Notes: a model not told the origin generated them from the sequence alone. Numbered from the stretch's first letter, positions 1 through 8,718 are shown. The stretch: DNA of 64,000 bases from Vibrio artabrorum (GCF_024347295.1 NZ_AP025458.1:1364001-1428000); one strand, 5' to 3'. Numbers and translations: made by a program.

Positions 1-1162
1 CAACAACCGTTGCTTCGGCCGTATTGTTATTGTACGGGTCGCCCGACAAAACGTGACCATTAGGGTAACTATCAAAGTTATCGGCAAACACTAATTCATC
101 GGTGGTTGTGTCATTGGAATAAACTTTCAAGTTGTCGGCGTTTAGCTCGTAATTTGTCGTATTAGAAGTGTCACCAAGTTTGAGCGCTATGACGGTAACG
201 GCATTTTTGTCAACCGATTCAAAGCCGTTGCCGTTATTGTCGTATACGGTGTCATTGACTTTAAATGTGTAGTAGCCACTTTCCCAACTTAATTCCACAG
301 CGAGATCCTCGCCTAAGTTATAAGTACCCACTGGCTGATCTGAAACTTGAGGTTTACCATCAACAAGGACATTTGAACGATAGAAAATCTGCCCAGCATT
401 GAATATCACCTCACCGTGCAGGTTAATGTTAGAGGTGCCCGAACCGTAAAGACTGATATAGGCGTTATCTCCGTTGCCATTAGCTGCTTGTGCTGAGTCT
501 GGGTCAACCTGATAGATGAGATCAACAGTGACTTTTCCTGATTCGATACTATCTACAGTCGCGCCTGTGCTGTTGTCTGACAGCTTTAAACGTAACTCAC
601 CGACATCATTTTTCGCACCATTATTGTTGGTGTCGAGTATCTGAACATAGCCATTGATACCGTTTGCTGCATTCGCTTGGATAATGGCATCTTGTACATT
701 CCCAGTTTCTGTCTGATCTGAACCTGAATAAGCAATACCCGTTGAGCTATCTGAAATGATGAGGGCACCTGAGTCATCGAAAGTGAATGTACCATCTAAG
801 ATTTCAAGCGTTGATGAACCCGTTTCATAGTAAGTGAAAGATACCGTACCTGCATCTTCATCATAATTATTGGTCGAAGCACTTGCGTCCTTAATGGTAT
901 AAGTGCCTAAGTTATCGTCGTCATCATAGTACTTATGGTGACCATCTTCTTGGAAAACATAGACGTTGGGTAAATCGGCGTTTGACGATGCGGCTATTGA
1001 AGAAGAATTGCCATCGCCAATTTTCCAGTACCCCGTCGTTAACACGGATTTTTGGCTATCTGGAGTGTTCGGGTCCGTTGGAATAGGTAGACCATCACTA
1101 TTACAACCAAAGAGTAAACCGGTTGAAAGAGTGACCGCTATAGCGACTTTAGAAATCTGCAT
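1..1162 (-). CDS. Partial surface lipoprotein of the alginate locus, C-terminus cut by window edge
   Basis: The reading frame is open from the ATG at 1162 to the window edge, giving about 387 residues with no stop. The N-terminus (MQISKVAIAVTLSTG then LLFGC) is a lipoprotein signal with the lipidated Cys near residue 20, so the product should be anchored in a membrane and face outward. The rest is rich in Asn, Asp, Thr and Gly with alternating beta-strand patterns, as in carbohydrate-binding or lyase beta-sandwich proteins. The last visible stretch contains FADNFDSYPNG, a pattern common at the start of concanavalin-A-like domains. It lies on the same strand as, and downstream of, the KdgM-like porin, and a PL7 lyase is close by. 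A multidomain alginate lyase or alginate-binding lipoprotein is therefore likely. No catalytic motif lies in the visible part, so this rests on context. Confidence 0.7.
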   Translation of the reverse strand, partial: MQISKVAIAVTLSTGLLFGCNSDGLPIPTDPNTPDSQKSVLTTGYWKIGDGNSSSIAASSNADLPNVYVFQEDGHHKYYDDDDNLGTYTIKDASASTNNYDEDAGTVSFTYYETGSSTLEILDGTFTFDDSGALIISDSSTGIAYSGSDQTETGNVQDAIIQANAANGINGYVQILDTNNNGAKNDVGELRLKLSDNSTGATVDSIESGKVTVDLIYQVDPDSAQAANGNGDNAYISLYGSGTSNINLHGEVIFNAGQIFYRSNVLVDGKPQVSDQPVGTYNLGEDLAVELSWESGYYTFKVNDTVYDNNGNGFESVDKNAVTVIALKLGDTSNTTNYELNADNLKVYSNDTTTDELVFADNFDSYPNGHVLSGDPYNNNTAEATVV

Positions 1163-1355
1163 AAAATATTCTCTTTATGATATTTAAACCATATGTAAAT
1201 TACATAGGAAATAGATAATGAATAGTCGTTAAATATTTTATTAGCGCAAAACTAATAGCTATTTAAACAGACTATCCTTTTAAAGAAATTAATTAAATAT
1301 GCCCCAAAATTTGACAAGAGGAAGGGGGGGATTTAATAAATTGACTATTTTCTAC

Positions 1356-2216
1356 TTAGAACGAATAAGCAACGCCCACACGGTATTTTGCTTCACGATC
1401 TTTTGAAGATGAACTGATATCAGAAGACCAAATTTCTGCAAATGGTTTCCAAGATCCGAATTTGTAGTTTACTTTTAGCCCAGCATCCCATTCCCAGTCA
1501 TCGCTATTATATAGAAGTACGTTATCCAAAGATTTTACGTAGTTAGCTTCGTAAGCGAGTCCGAGTTTAGGTAACGATTTTATTTTATAAGCGCCGGTTA
1601 ATGTGATTTTAGATTTTTGAGCCGACTCTAAACGTTCACCGGTCTCTGAATCTCTATCACCAAATTGGGTGTGATTACGGAAGTCAGAATATTCATGACG
1701 GTAACGAATAGCGGTCGTTAAGCCCATCTCTGCTTTATAGCCAACACGGAATTGTGGTTTGTAAGTGACCTTTTTCATTTTCCAGTCACCATCGTTAGCA
1801 TTAGGCTCATCCCAATCCCAAGCAATAGGCATCCCCATTTGTAAGTACCAATTGTTGTTTATTTCATAGGTAGCAGTATTGTCGATTTCCAAACCATAGA
1901 TGTACCAATTGCCGTTGTAGAAACTCTGGCTGTTCGCTGACTTAACAGATTTTGAATCTTCATCGTAGTATGAATCATCAGTGTGGAACTTCAGTTCTAA
2001 GCCCGTAGAGTGTTTCCACTTATCGGATAGTTTAAAACTTTCACCCAGTTTAACTCGATGTTGATGACGAGCATCGACGTGATCTGTATCACCATTCGTT
2101 TTTGTATAATCCGTCGCTGCACGATATTCGTAACGATAATCTAGAGTTGCGGCAGTAGCGGTGCCCGCTAAAAGAGTACAAGCTACTGTAGCTGCTATTT
2201 TTGTAACTGAATGCAT
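1356..2216 (-). CDS. KdgM-family oligosaccharide-specific outer-membrane porin
   Basis: The 286-residue protein has a Sec signal peptide (MHSVTKIAATVACTLLAGTATAA) followed by LDYRYEYRA. It has many short amphipathic beta strands, the family's RYRHEYSDFR-like segment around residues 165-175, and ends in RVGVAYSF with a C-terminal Phe, as expected for a BAM-assembled barrel. KdgM and KdgN let acidic oligosaccharides such as oligogalacturonate cross the outer membrane. In Vibrio alginate loci the same family takes up oligo-alginate, and the adjacent PL7 lyase supports that substrate here. The gene is divergent from the lyase, with a 490-bp shared upstream region containing palindromes. A second, shorter paralogue lies at 11427-12098. 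Confidence 0.9.
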   Translation of the reverse strand: MHSVTKIAATVACTLLAGTATAATLDYRYEYRAATDYTKTNGDTDHVDARHQHRVKLGESFKLSDKWKHSTGLELKFHTDDSYYDEDSKSVKSANSQSFYNGNWYIYGLEIDNTATYEINNNWYLQMGMPIAWDWDEPNANDGDWKMKKVTYKPQFRVGYKAEMGLTTAIRYRHEYSDFRNHTQFGDRDSETGERLESAQKSKITLTGAYKIKSLPKLGLAYEANYVKSLDNVLLYNSDDWEWDAGLKVNYKFGSWKPFAEIWSSDISSSSKDREAKYRVGVAYSF

Positions 2217-2708
2217 ACCTTTGTCTCACTATTATTTTTTAGTCTGGATATATCCAATATACCCTTGGCTCACAAACCAATATCATAGATGATATTAAAT
2301 TAATGTATGACAAATATGATATTTATTTTGGAGGGAAATTTCTGTGAGGCCTATCGTAAAATCCGGAGTGATGAGCAACTATGCGGCGAAATGCAATGAA
2401 TGTCTCAATTTCTGGCGGATAAGTTAAACCATTCATGATGCACTTCTCATATTCATTACTCTTGCTAATTTACGCATCTGTATGTGTTAAAATAAGACAA
2501 ATACTAGGGTGTGCTTAGGTTTTACGCCTGATTTATGCGTTATCTGGCTAAATCATCACGCTTAAAGGCATGAATATAAGTATTTGCTAAAAGATTAAAG
2601 CCAACTTTATTGATGGTTTATTTAAGTCGAAGAGAAAATATTTACTATTCAAATGTGATTTATGTACTGAGAGTGTGCTCGGTATCGGTTTAAAATAGAG
2701 GATGAGTC
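2217..2708. promoter_or_regulatory. Divergent control region between KdgM-like porin and PL7 lyase
   Basis: This 492-bp stretch contains no credible gene. It holds an 18-bp perfect inverted repeat, AATATCAT-AG-ATGATATT, at 2279-2296. Close by is AAATAT-G-ATATTT at 2312-2324. The 8-mer ATGATATT occurs in both, with starts 27 bp apart (2289 and 2316). These sit 63-108 bp upstream of the porin start and are candidate operator sites. The two FadR-type regulators at 6.6 and 7.7 kb are possible binders, but that is inference. Confidence 0.5.
2279..2324. repeat. Pair of palindromes upstream of KdgM-like porin
   Basis: AATATCAT/ATGATATT (2279-2296, 2-bp spacer) and AAATAT/ATATTT (2312-2324, 1-bp spacer) are perfect inverted repeats about three helical turns apart. 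They look like operator sites for a dimeric regulator. AT-rich sequence makes such repeats easier to find by chance. Confidence 0.5.
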
Positions 2709-3746
2709 ATGTTTAAGAAAAACATATTATCAGTGGCATTATTAGCAACGGTACCAATGGTTACTTTTGCTAATAACGGTGTTTCTTACCCTGTGCCAGC
2801 AGATAAATTCGATATGAATAATTGGAAAATAACGATACCTTCAGATATTAATAAAGATGGTCGAGTTGATGAAATAGAAGGTGTAGCAATGTTGAGCTAC
2901 TCACACAGTGATTTCTTTCATCTTGATAAGGATGGAAGCTTAGTCTTTGAAGTTCAAAATCAAGCGATCACTACGATAAACTCAAAAAATGCACGTTCTG
3001 AATTACGCCAAATGCCGCGTGGCGCAGATTTTTCGATTAATACGGACGACAAAGCCAACCAGTGGGCATTATCAAGTCATCCGTCTGCCAATGAGTACAG
3101 TGCCGTTGGTGGAACCTTAGAAGCGACATTAAAAGTTAATCACGTTTCGATGAATGCCAAGTTTCCTGAAAGGTACGCCGCTTATTCGGTGGTTGTCGGC
3201 CAAATACACGCGAAGAAACACGATGATCTTATTAAAGCAAAAACCGGCTTTGGTTATGGTAACGAACCTCTAAAGATCTTTTATAAAAAGTTTCCGGGTC
3301 AAGAAACGGGCTCTGTATTTTGGAACTACGAAAGAAACCTAGAAAAGAATGATCCTAACCGTGCCGATATTGCTTACCCTGTTTGGGGGAATACTTGGGA
3401 AAACCAAGCGGATCCTGGAAAAGCAGGCATTGCGTTGGGCGAAGAGTTTAGCTATCGAGTGGAAGTTGAAGGCACGATGATGCATCTGACTTTTGAATCG
3501 GCTGGTCACGATACCGTTAAGTATGACATTGATTTGAGTAAGGGCATTGATGAGCTTGATTCATCAAGGGGCTATGCTGAAGATGATTTCTACTTCAAAG
3601 CGGGTGCGTACGGACAATGCAGTGTTAACGACTCTCACCCTGTCTGGGGGCCGGGTTGTGCTGGCACTGGAAACTTCGCCGTTGATAAAAAGAATGGTGA
3701 TTACAATAGTGTTACCTTCTCGGCACTTAAGCTTAATGGTAAATAA
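2709..3746 (+). CDS. Secreted alginate lyase, polysaccharide lyase family 7
   Basis: The 345-residue protein cleaves alginate by beta-elimination. A signal peptide (MFKKNILSVALLATVPMVTFA) sends it to the periplasm or outside. The three PL7 signatures are present in order: RSELR near residue 96, QIH near 164 and YFKAGAYGQ near 295. They supply the catalytic Arg, Gln, His and Tyr. In characterised PL7 enzymes a QIH motif goes with activity on polyG or mixed blocks and QVH with polyM, so G or MG preference is a reasonable guess. It is a single-domain enzyme with no carbohydrate-binding module. The start ATG follows an AGAGGATGAG ribosome site. A strong terminator follows at 3799-3833. The nearby KdgM-type porins would import the oligosaccharides it releases. 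Confidence 0.93.
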   Translation: MFKKNILSVALLATVPMVTFANNGVSYPVPADKFDMNNWKITIPSDINKDGRVDEIEGVAMLSYSHSDFFHLDKDGSLVFEVQNQAITTINSKNARSELRQMPRGADFSINTDDKANQWALSSHPSANEYSAVGGTLEATLKVNHVSMNAKFPERYAAYSVVVGQIHAKKHDDLIKAKTGFGYGNEPLKIFYKKFPGQETGSVFWNYERNLEKNDPNRADIAYPVWGNTWENQADPGKAGIALGEEFSYRVEVEGTMMHLTFESAGHDTVKYDIDLSKGIDELDSSRGYAEDDFYFKAGAYGQCSVNDSHPVWGPGCAGTGNFAVDKKNGDYNSVTFSALKLNGK

Positions 3747-3798
3747 ATAGCCTAATGGCCAATAAATAAGCCGTAACAAACAACATTGTAGATAAATA

Positions 3799-3833
3799 AA
3801 AACCACTTAGCGGAACGTTAAGTGGTTTTTTCG
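3799..3833 (+). terminator. Intrinsic terminator of the PL7 lyase gene
   Basis: Stem AACCACTTA (3801-3809) pairs with TAAGTGGTT (3819-3827) and is followed by a run of T. It lies about 50 bp behind the lyase stop codon. Confidence 0.85.
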
Positions 3834-3855
3834 CGTTAAAACACAGGTATTTTAT

Positions 3856-3864
3856 GGTGTTGGT
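3856..3864. repeat. Left copy of 9-bp target-site duplication
   Basis: GGTGTTGGT directly abuts the left end of the insertion sequence and is repeated exactly at 4919-4927. A 9-bp duplication is characteristic of the IS903 group of the IS5 family. Confidence 0.95.
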
Positions 3865-3880
3865 GGCTTTGTTGCGTAAT
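3865..3880. repeat. Left terminal inverted repeat of the IS
   Basis: GGCTTTGTTGCGTAAT is the exact reverse complement of 4903-4918. Confidence 0.95.
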
Positions 3881-3943
3881 TCAATGGAACTAAATCAAGA
3901 ACCTACGATCTGATCAGCTACCTCCCCCCTCTCTCGTAGCCCT

Positions 3944-4864
3944 ATGCCTAAGCCTCGTTACAAAACAACCAACTGGAAGCAATACAACCAATCACTCATT
4001 AACCGTGGCTCTCTGACCTTTTGGATTGATGAAGAAGCAATAAGCGGGTGGGCGCAAAGTAAACAGAATAAGCGCGGGAGGCCGCGTCGGTTCAGTGATT
4101 TAGCTATCACGACAGCACTCATGGTGAAACGAGTTTTTTCTATGCCATTGAGAGCGCTTCAAGGATTTATCGACTCGATATTTAGGTTAGCCCATGTACC
4201 GTTAAGTTGTCCGCATTACACCTGCATCAGTCGTAGAGCCAAGCAAGTTGAGGTTTCATTTAAGACTAAAACGAGAGGAGCGATACAACACCTAGCCATT
4301 GATTCAACTGGCCTTAAGGTTTATGGCGAAGGTGAATGGAAAGTCAAAAAACACGGGACGGATGGCAAGCGTAGAGTCTGGAGAAAGCTTCATATTGCCG
4401 TCGATACCAACACTCATGAGATCATTGCCGCCGAGCTAAGTTTATCGACGGTTACAGATGGAGAAGTATTCCCTAACTTACTGAAACAAACACGCCGAAG
4501 TATCCTTGAGGTGTCTGGTGATGGCGCTTACGACACGAGAGCGTGTCACGCTGCTATTAAGATTAAGGGAGCCATTGCGCTTATTCCCCCAAGAGAAGGG
4601 GCAGCCTTCTGGGAGCGTGGTCACCCTCGAAATCTCGCCGTGGGTTGCCAGAAATTATACGGCTCAAATAAGTATTGGAAAGAGCGGTATGGATACCACA
4701 AACGTTCACTCTCAGAAACAGCAATGTATCGAGTTAAACAGTTGCTAGGAGGGCAACTGAGCTTAAGAAATTACAATGCACAGGTGGGTGAAACTTACGC
4801 GATGATAAAAGCGTTGAACAAGCTTACTGGGTTAGGTATGCCTGAAACTTGTCGTATTGACTAA
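3944..4864 (+). CDS. IS5-family transposase (DDE)
   Basis: The 306-residue transposase has an N-terminal DUF4372-like/IS5 DNA-binding part containing the RGRPRRFSD segment. It is followed by an RNase-H-like DDE core. The catalytic residues are visible as AIDSTGLK (Asp near 119), SGDGAYD (Asp near 193) and HKRSLSETAMYRVKQ (Glu near 258, in the YREK-like context of the family). The frame is full length and uninterrupted, so the enzyme is probably active. It cuts and rejoins the element's own terminal repeats. Confidence 0.95.
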   Translation: MPKPRYKTTNWKQYNQSLINRGSLTFWIDEEAISGWAQSKQNKRGRPRRFSDLAITTALMVKRVFSMPLRALQGFIDSIFRLAHVPLSCPHYTCISRRAKQVEVSFKTKTRGAIQHLAIDSTGLKVYGEGEWKVKKHGTDGKRRVWRKLHIAVDTNTHEIIAAELSLSTVTDGEVFPNLLKQTRRSILEVSGDGAYDTRACHAAIKIKGAIALIPPREGAAFWERGHPRNLAVGCQKLYGSNKYWKERYGYHKRSLSETAMYRVKQLLGGQLSLRNYNAQVGETYAMIKALNKLTGLGMPETCRID

Positions 4865-4902
4865 GGAATACGCGAAACGGGGTGGCTCTATCTCTAAATT
4901 TA

Positions 4903-4918
4903 ATTACGCAACAAAGCC
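4903..4918. repeat. Right terminal inverted repeat of the IS
   Basis: ATTACGCAACAAAGCC is the exact reverse complement of the left end at 3865-3880. Confidence 0.95.
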
Positions 4919-4927
4919 GGTGTTGGT
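4919..4927. repeat. Right copy of 9-bp target-site duplication
   Basis: GGTGTTGGT is identical to 3856-3864 and directly follows the right end of the IS. Confidence 0.95.
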
Positions 4928-5013
4928 CGTTCTATTTTGTAAAAAATACAACCTGACCAAAGGGAAGCTTGTATTCGACGATATTGAGCTTAAGTTACAG
5001 TAAGCAATCATTT

Positions 5014-6372
5014 CTAGTCATACATCAACTCATTGGCTTTGTCCGCATCAAACTCTTTCAAAGATTTACGCGCTAAGTGGCGGAACGGCAGCGCTTTAAT
5101 GATCTCTTCGAATGGCTGAATAGCAAATGCCCAAAATATTGATCCATCTAACCCCAAGATAATCAAAGCACATAATGGGATTGAAATTACCCACTGGCCG
5201 GTAAAGTTAATTTTGAATACATCCGTGGTTTTCCCTAGTGCTCTTAATATGTTTCCGTGAACCGTGTTGTAGCCTCGAACAATGGGTAACACGATGTAGA
5301 GTGGGGCAATAAGCGATAACGCTTGATAAGTCGAAGGATCCAGTGCTGGATAAATATCAGCAATCACTAAACTTAAACCGGCAAACATCACCGCACAAAC
5401 AATAGAAATACCCACCGCAATATCAATACTGGTATCCACATTTTTTGTTAAATCGTCTATTTTTTTTGAACCAATAGCTTGGCTAATGGTGATCGCAGAA
5501 GATTGAGCCCAAGCGGTAATAAATTGAGTTCCTGCTCGTATCCATGGCATGACCAAGGTGATTGCCACGTAGGCATTGATATTGAGCTGTGAATACAATA
5601 GTTGATAGACGGTGATACCGATAGACAGCATAACCACATTGGCCGCGACTGGAAATATCTCGATGAAATGACGACGAATGTTGTAAATGAACTCCGATTT
5701 CTTAGCCTCCACTTTCAGTGAAACAAAAGAATCGAAATGGACACACAAAACCAGATACAGCAGACGAATGGTGATAGCCATAACACTACCGAGGGCGGCA
5801 CCCTGAACACCGATACCTTCAAAGGTTGAATAACCATGAATAAGCGTATACGAGAGTAGGGCGTTAATCGGCAGTTCGATCAAGTAACCCTTAAAAGGAA
5901 TTTTGGTTCGCCCCAAGGCATTAAATTGAGCGATGATTACCTGTGTGACAGCGGTGAATAGAATGAGATATTTTGCAATGTCCAGATAGTGTCTGATTTC
6001 CAGATGAAGGTTTTTATCGTCGGTTAAGGATTGAATCAAAGGTTGATCGAAAAAAGTAAGCAAGAACCAAAATATCGTTGCCAATCCTAAGTTAATGAAC
6101 AGGCCCGACCAAAAAGCTTTAGCAAGAGAAGATTTTACACCAGAGCCGACAGCACGACTCAGCACCAGTTGCGTACCATTCGCGAGTGCCATTTGGATCC
6201 CTAATACAAAGGAGATGATGGTCGTTGCAATACCCATTGCGGCGAGAGGCGTTTCACCAAGTGGAGAGATAAGCAGGGTGTCGATCATCAACATCGACTG
6301 CATCAGCAACCCATTTAAGGCGAGAGGCCAGGCGAGAGAGAAATTTTTCCTAACGTATGACTGCGAAGACAC
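5014..6372 (-). CDS. MATE-family multidrug/sodium-coupled exporter
   Basis: The roughly 452-residue protein has 12 predicted membrane helices in two similar halves, the MATE layout. Typical segments are the N-terminal WPLALNGLLMQSMLMIDTLLIS and the second-half repeat starting near IEIFPVAANVVMLS. The family exports cationic drugs or metabolites using Na+ or H+ gradients at the inner membrane. There is no in-frame ATG near the N-terminus. A GTG at 6372 lies 8 bp after an AAGG ribosome site and is preferred over the TTG at 6378. The gene is convergent with the lyase/IS side. Why it sits among alginate genes is not evident, and the substrate cannot be predicted. Confidence 0.85.
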   Translation of the reverse strand: MSSQSYVRKNFSLAWPLALNGLLMQSMLMIDTLLISPLGETPLAAMGIATTIISFVLGIQMALANGTQLVLSRAVGSGVKSSLAKAFWSGLFINLGLATIFWFLLTFFDQPLIQSLTDDKNLHLEIRHYLDIAKYLILFTAVTQVIIAQFNALGRTKIPFKGYLIELPINALLSYTLIHGYSTFEGIGVQGAALGSVMAITIRLLYLVLCVHFDSFVSLKVEAKKSEFIYNIRRHFIEIFPVAANVVMLSIGITVYQLLYSQLNINAYVAITLVMPWIRAGTQFITAWAQSSAITISQAIGSKKIDDLTKNVDTSIDIAVGISIVCAVMFAGLSLVIADIYPALDPSTYQALSLIAPLYIVLPIVRGYNTVHGNILRALGKTTDVFKINFTGQWVISIPLCALIILGLDGSIFWAFAIQPFEEIIKALPFRHLARKSLKEFDADKANELMYD

Positions 6373-6567
6373 AAGCAATACCTTATATGTCTAACCGTAA
6401 GCTTTTTATAAATGATCTAAGTTCACCGATTGAAAATCAAACACTACGGTAATTGATGGTTAAAATAAAATCGTTGATTCGATAGCGCTAATGGTCAAAA
6501 TATGGCTGAATCTTGCGTCAGAGCACCTCGGTTTTGATGCGCGATAATCACAATCATTCGATCTTGG

Positions 6568-7290
6568 TTAATTGATGGATAATTCAACTTGAGACAATTT
6601 TTGGTTTTCATCATCCAGTAATACTCGAGAAGCTATTCGTGCTTGTTGCTCATTGCCCGACATAATCGCATCGTATATGGCTTTGTGTTCTTCAAGGCAG
6701 AAGTGACCGCCTTCAGCTGAATGGTCGATAAACTGTTTGAAAATCGTCGATAGAATGTTTGTGAATGGAATGTAAAACTGATTACCCGTTGATAAAAAGA
6801 TGGTCTGATGAAAAAGGTGGTCATGCGTTGTCCATTCTTCATAATCAAAGCTGTTTGCTGCCATGGTCATCTTTTGAAATAAAATTGAGAGTTCTTTTCG
6901 TTGCTGGACGGTAGCATTGGTTGCTGCCAACGCACACGCTTCTGGGTCAATGGCCTTTCTTAAGCCTAAAAATTGAGATAAGAAGGGTTTAGTGTCTTCT
7001 AAATCTTGAATCCAATACAGTAATTGTGGATCTAAGAAATGCCATTGTGTTCTCGGCTTGATATGAGTACCTACTTTCGGTTTTGACTCAATCAATCCTT
7101 TTGCAGAAAGTAGCTTGGTTGATTCTCTAAGGGCAGTTCTGCTCACACCAAAGATATCGCACAGCTCCATCTCACTGGGTAATTTTTGATTTTCTTGTAA
7201 CTCACCAGACAAAATCTTACGCGCAATTTGCCTTGCCACTTGAACGTGAATTCGGCGGCTTGAATCTTCCACCAATGTAAATATTGACAT
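6568..7290 (-). CDS. FadR-subfamily GntR transcriptional regulator
   Basis: The 240-residue protein has an N-terminal winged helix (residues 8-75, with LPSEMELCDIFGVSRTALRE) followed by an all-helical FCD effector domain. The FCD metal-binding pattern is visible as HDHLFHQTIF and a later EEHKAIYDAI segment. It is about half identical by eye to the regulator at 7741-8460, so the two are paralogues. They are transcribed divergently from a shared 450-bp region. FCD regulators of the ExuR/UxuR type respond to sugar acids. Control of the alginate/uronate genes around it is therefore likely but inferred. The start is supported by AGGTGG upstream. Confidence 0.88.
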   Translation of the reverse strand: MSIFTLVEDSSRRIHVQVARQIARKILSGELQENQKLPSEMELCDIFGVSRTALRESTKLLSAKGLIESKPKVGTHIKPRTQWHFLDPQLLYWIQDLEDTKPFLSQFLGLRKAIDPEACALAATNATVQQRKELSILFQKMTMAANSFDYEEWTTHDHLFHQTIFLSTGNQFYIPFTNILSTIFKQFIDHSAEGGHFCLEEHKAIYDAIMSGNEQQARIASRVLLDDENQKLSQVELSIN

Positions 7291-7740
7291 TTAAACCACC
7301 TGAAATTGAAAAACAAAAAACAGACTGAATACTGTTAAGGCTACACCAGAGGAAGACTTGTCATTAGAGTGTATTTGCTTTTAAAAGTGCTAAAGAACAG
7401 AGTCTCTTTGAGAATAGGGCTCTTATAATTATTAAATATTACAATAACACTTGTAATATTCAAGGACGTTTCTTACAAAACCGATCAATAAAGCCACAAA
7501 TAGCGATAGCAAGACTGGTTTTGTGATTTACCGCATAAAAAAATGGCATGAATACGAATTATTTGTATGTCTAAGCTGTTCAATTTTTTTTGGTGACATT
7601 AATCTTTACAAGATGGACGGTATCTTGTTCTAGCCTTTATTCCCTGTGACCTCACGTTCTTCTTATACTTAGTTGGAGCGGATATAAATCAATGCTATAG
7701 TCTGAGTTAAATAATACATATCTAATAAGTAAGCAGACTA
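7291..7740. promoter_or_regulatory. Divergent control region between the two FadR-type regulators
   Basis: No gene is seen in this 450-bp region. It contains a perfect 10-bp inverted repeat with a 6-bp spacer at 7435-7460 and a 17-bp near-palindrome (ATACGAATTATTTGTAT, one mismatched pair) at 7552-7568. Both are candidate operators, for example for auto- or cross-regulation by the two flanking regulators. Confidence 0.55.
7435..7460. repeat. Perfect 10-bp inverted repeat, candidate operator
   Basis: AATATTACAA (7435-7444) and TTGTAATATT (7451-7460) are exact complements separated by TAACAC. The half-site AATATTACAA recurs upstream of the second KdgM-like porin at 12293-12302. This hints at a shared regulator. 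Confidence 0.6.
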
Positions 7741-8460
7741 ATGGCTGGTTCTTTTCATTCAATTTCAGGCTCTAAGCGAAGCCTTCATGTGCAAGTTGCA
7801 CGTGAAATCGCTCGTGGTGTTTTGTCGGGCAATTTGCCTCAAGGTTCGATTATTCCGGGTGAAATGGCTCTTTGTGAGCAATTCGGTATCAGTAGAACGG
7901 CTTTAAGAGAAGCGGTTAAACTTCTCACATCTAAAGGCCTACTCGAGTCTCGACCTAAGATTGGTACGCGTGTTGTTGACCGTGCGTTCTGGAATTTCCT
8001 AGACCCACAATTGATTGAATGGATGGATGGTTTGGCTGACACTGACCAATTCTGTCAACAATTTTTGGGGTTGCGTCGTGCGATTGAACCGGAAGCGTGT
8101 GCTTTAGCCGCCCAGTTTGCTAGTGCTGAACAGCGTATTGAATTATCGGGTATTTTCCAGAAAATGGTAGAGATCTCGAGTGCAGAAGAGTTTAATCAAG
8201 AAAATTGGTTAGATATCGATATGAAATTTCATAGTCTTATCTTCAACGCAACAGGTAACGACTTCTATCTACCATTTGGCAATATCTTAACGACGATGTT
8301 TGTTAACTTTATTGCTCATTCTTCGGAAGAAGGGAGCACATGTATTGATGAGCATCGCCAAATCTATGAAGCCATTATGGCGGGTAACAGTGATAAGGCG
8401 CGTCAAGCATCAGCAAGTCATTTGTTAGAAACGAATCACCGATTACCTGTGGCTAGTTAG
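7741..8460 (+). CDS. FadR-subfamily GntR transcriptional regulator (paralogue)
   Basis: The 239-residue protein has an N-terminal winged helix containing IPGEMALCEQFGISRTALRE and a C-terminal FCD domain. The metal-binding Asp/His set appears as DIDMKFHSLIF, HSSEEG and DEHRQIYEAI. It shares the unusual FLDPQLIEW linker (about residue 82) with the divergent neighbour at 6568-7290, which supports an old duplication. It probably binds a sugar acid and controls nearby catabolic genes. Which genes each paralogue controls cannot be read from the sequence. A terminator follows at 8561. Confidence 0.88.
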   Translation: MAGSFHSISGSKRSLHVQVAREIARGVLSGNLPQGSIIPGEMALCEQFGISRTALREAVKLLTSKGLLESRPKIGTRVVDRAFWNFLDPQLIEWMDGLADTDQFCQQFLGLRRAIEPEACALAAQFASAEQRIELSGIFQKMVEISSAEEFNQENWLDIDMKFHSLIFNATGNDFYLPFGNILTTMFVNFIAHSSEEGSTCIDEHRQIYEAIMAGNSDKARQASASHLLETNHRLPVAS

Positions 8461-8560
8461 TTGTTTTAAATAATTTTTTATTGATATTTTATCGGGTTAC
8501 CCCTCACTATCGAGTGGCATAATCCGCTGAATCAACACTGATTGAGAGACTGACTATTTG

Positions 8561-8587
8561 AAAAGCACGTTGAAACGTGCTTTTTTT
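8561..8587 (+). terminator. Intrinsic terminator after FadR-type regulator
   Basis: AAAAGCACGT (8561-8570) pairs with ACGTGCTTTT (8575-8584) across the loop TGAA and is followed by T. Confidence 0.85.
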
Positions 8588-8718
8588 ATGCCCAAAATTG
8601 ATAAAAATCTGATCAACACCTAAATATTTAAACGATTGTTTTCTGTTTTGTTGAAAGCGCTAGTAACTCACATTGTTGGTTATATAATAATACTAATTAA
8701 ATTAATGCGAGTTTGATT

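Larger units (their letters stand above)
3865..4918 (+). mobile_element. Intact IS5-family (IS903-group-like) insertion sequence, 1054 bp
   Basis: The element is bounded by perfect 16-bp terminal inverted repeats, GGCTTTGTTGCGTAAT (3865-3880) and its complement (4903-4918). It is flanked by a 9-bp direct repeat, GGTGTTGGT. It carries one uninterrupted DDE transposase gene. The GGCTTTGTTG terminus and 9-bp duplication match the IS903 group. Perfect ends and duplication suggest a recent insertion. It landed between the lyase terminator and the convergent MATE gene, so no clear gene is broken. Confidence 0.95.
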
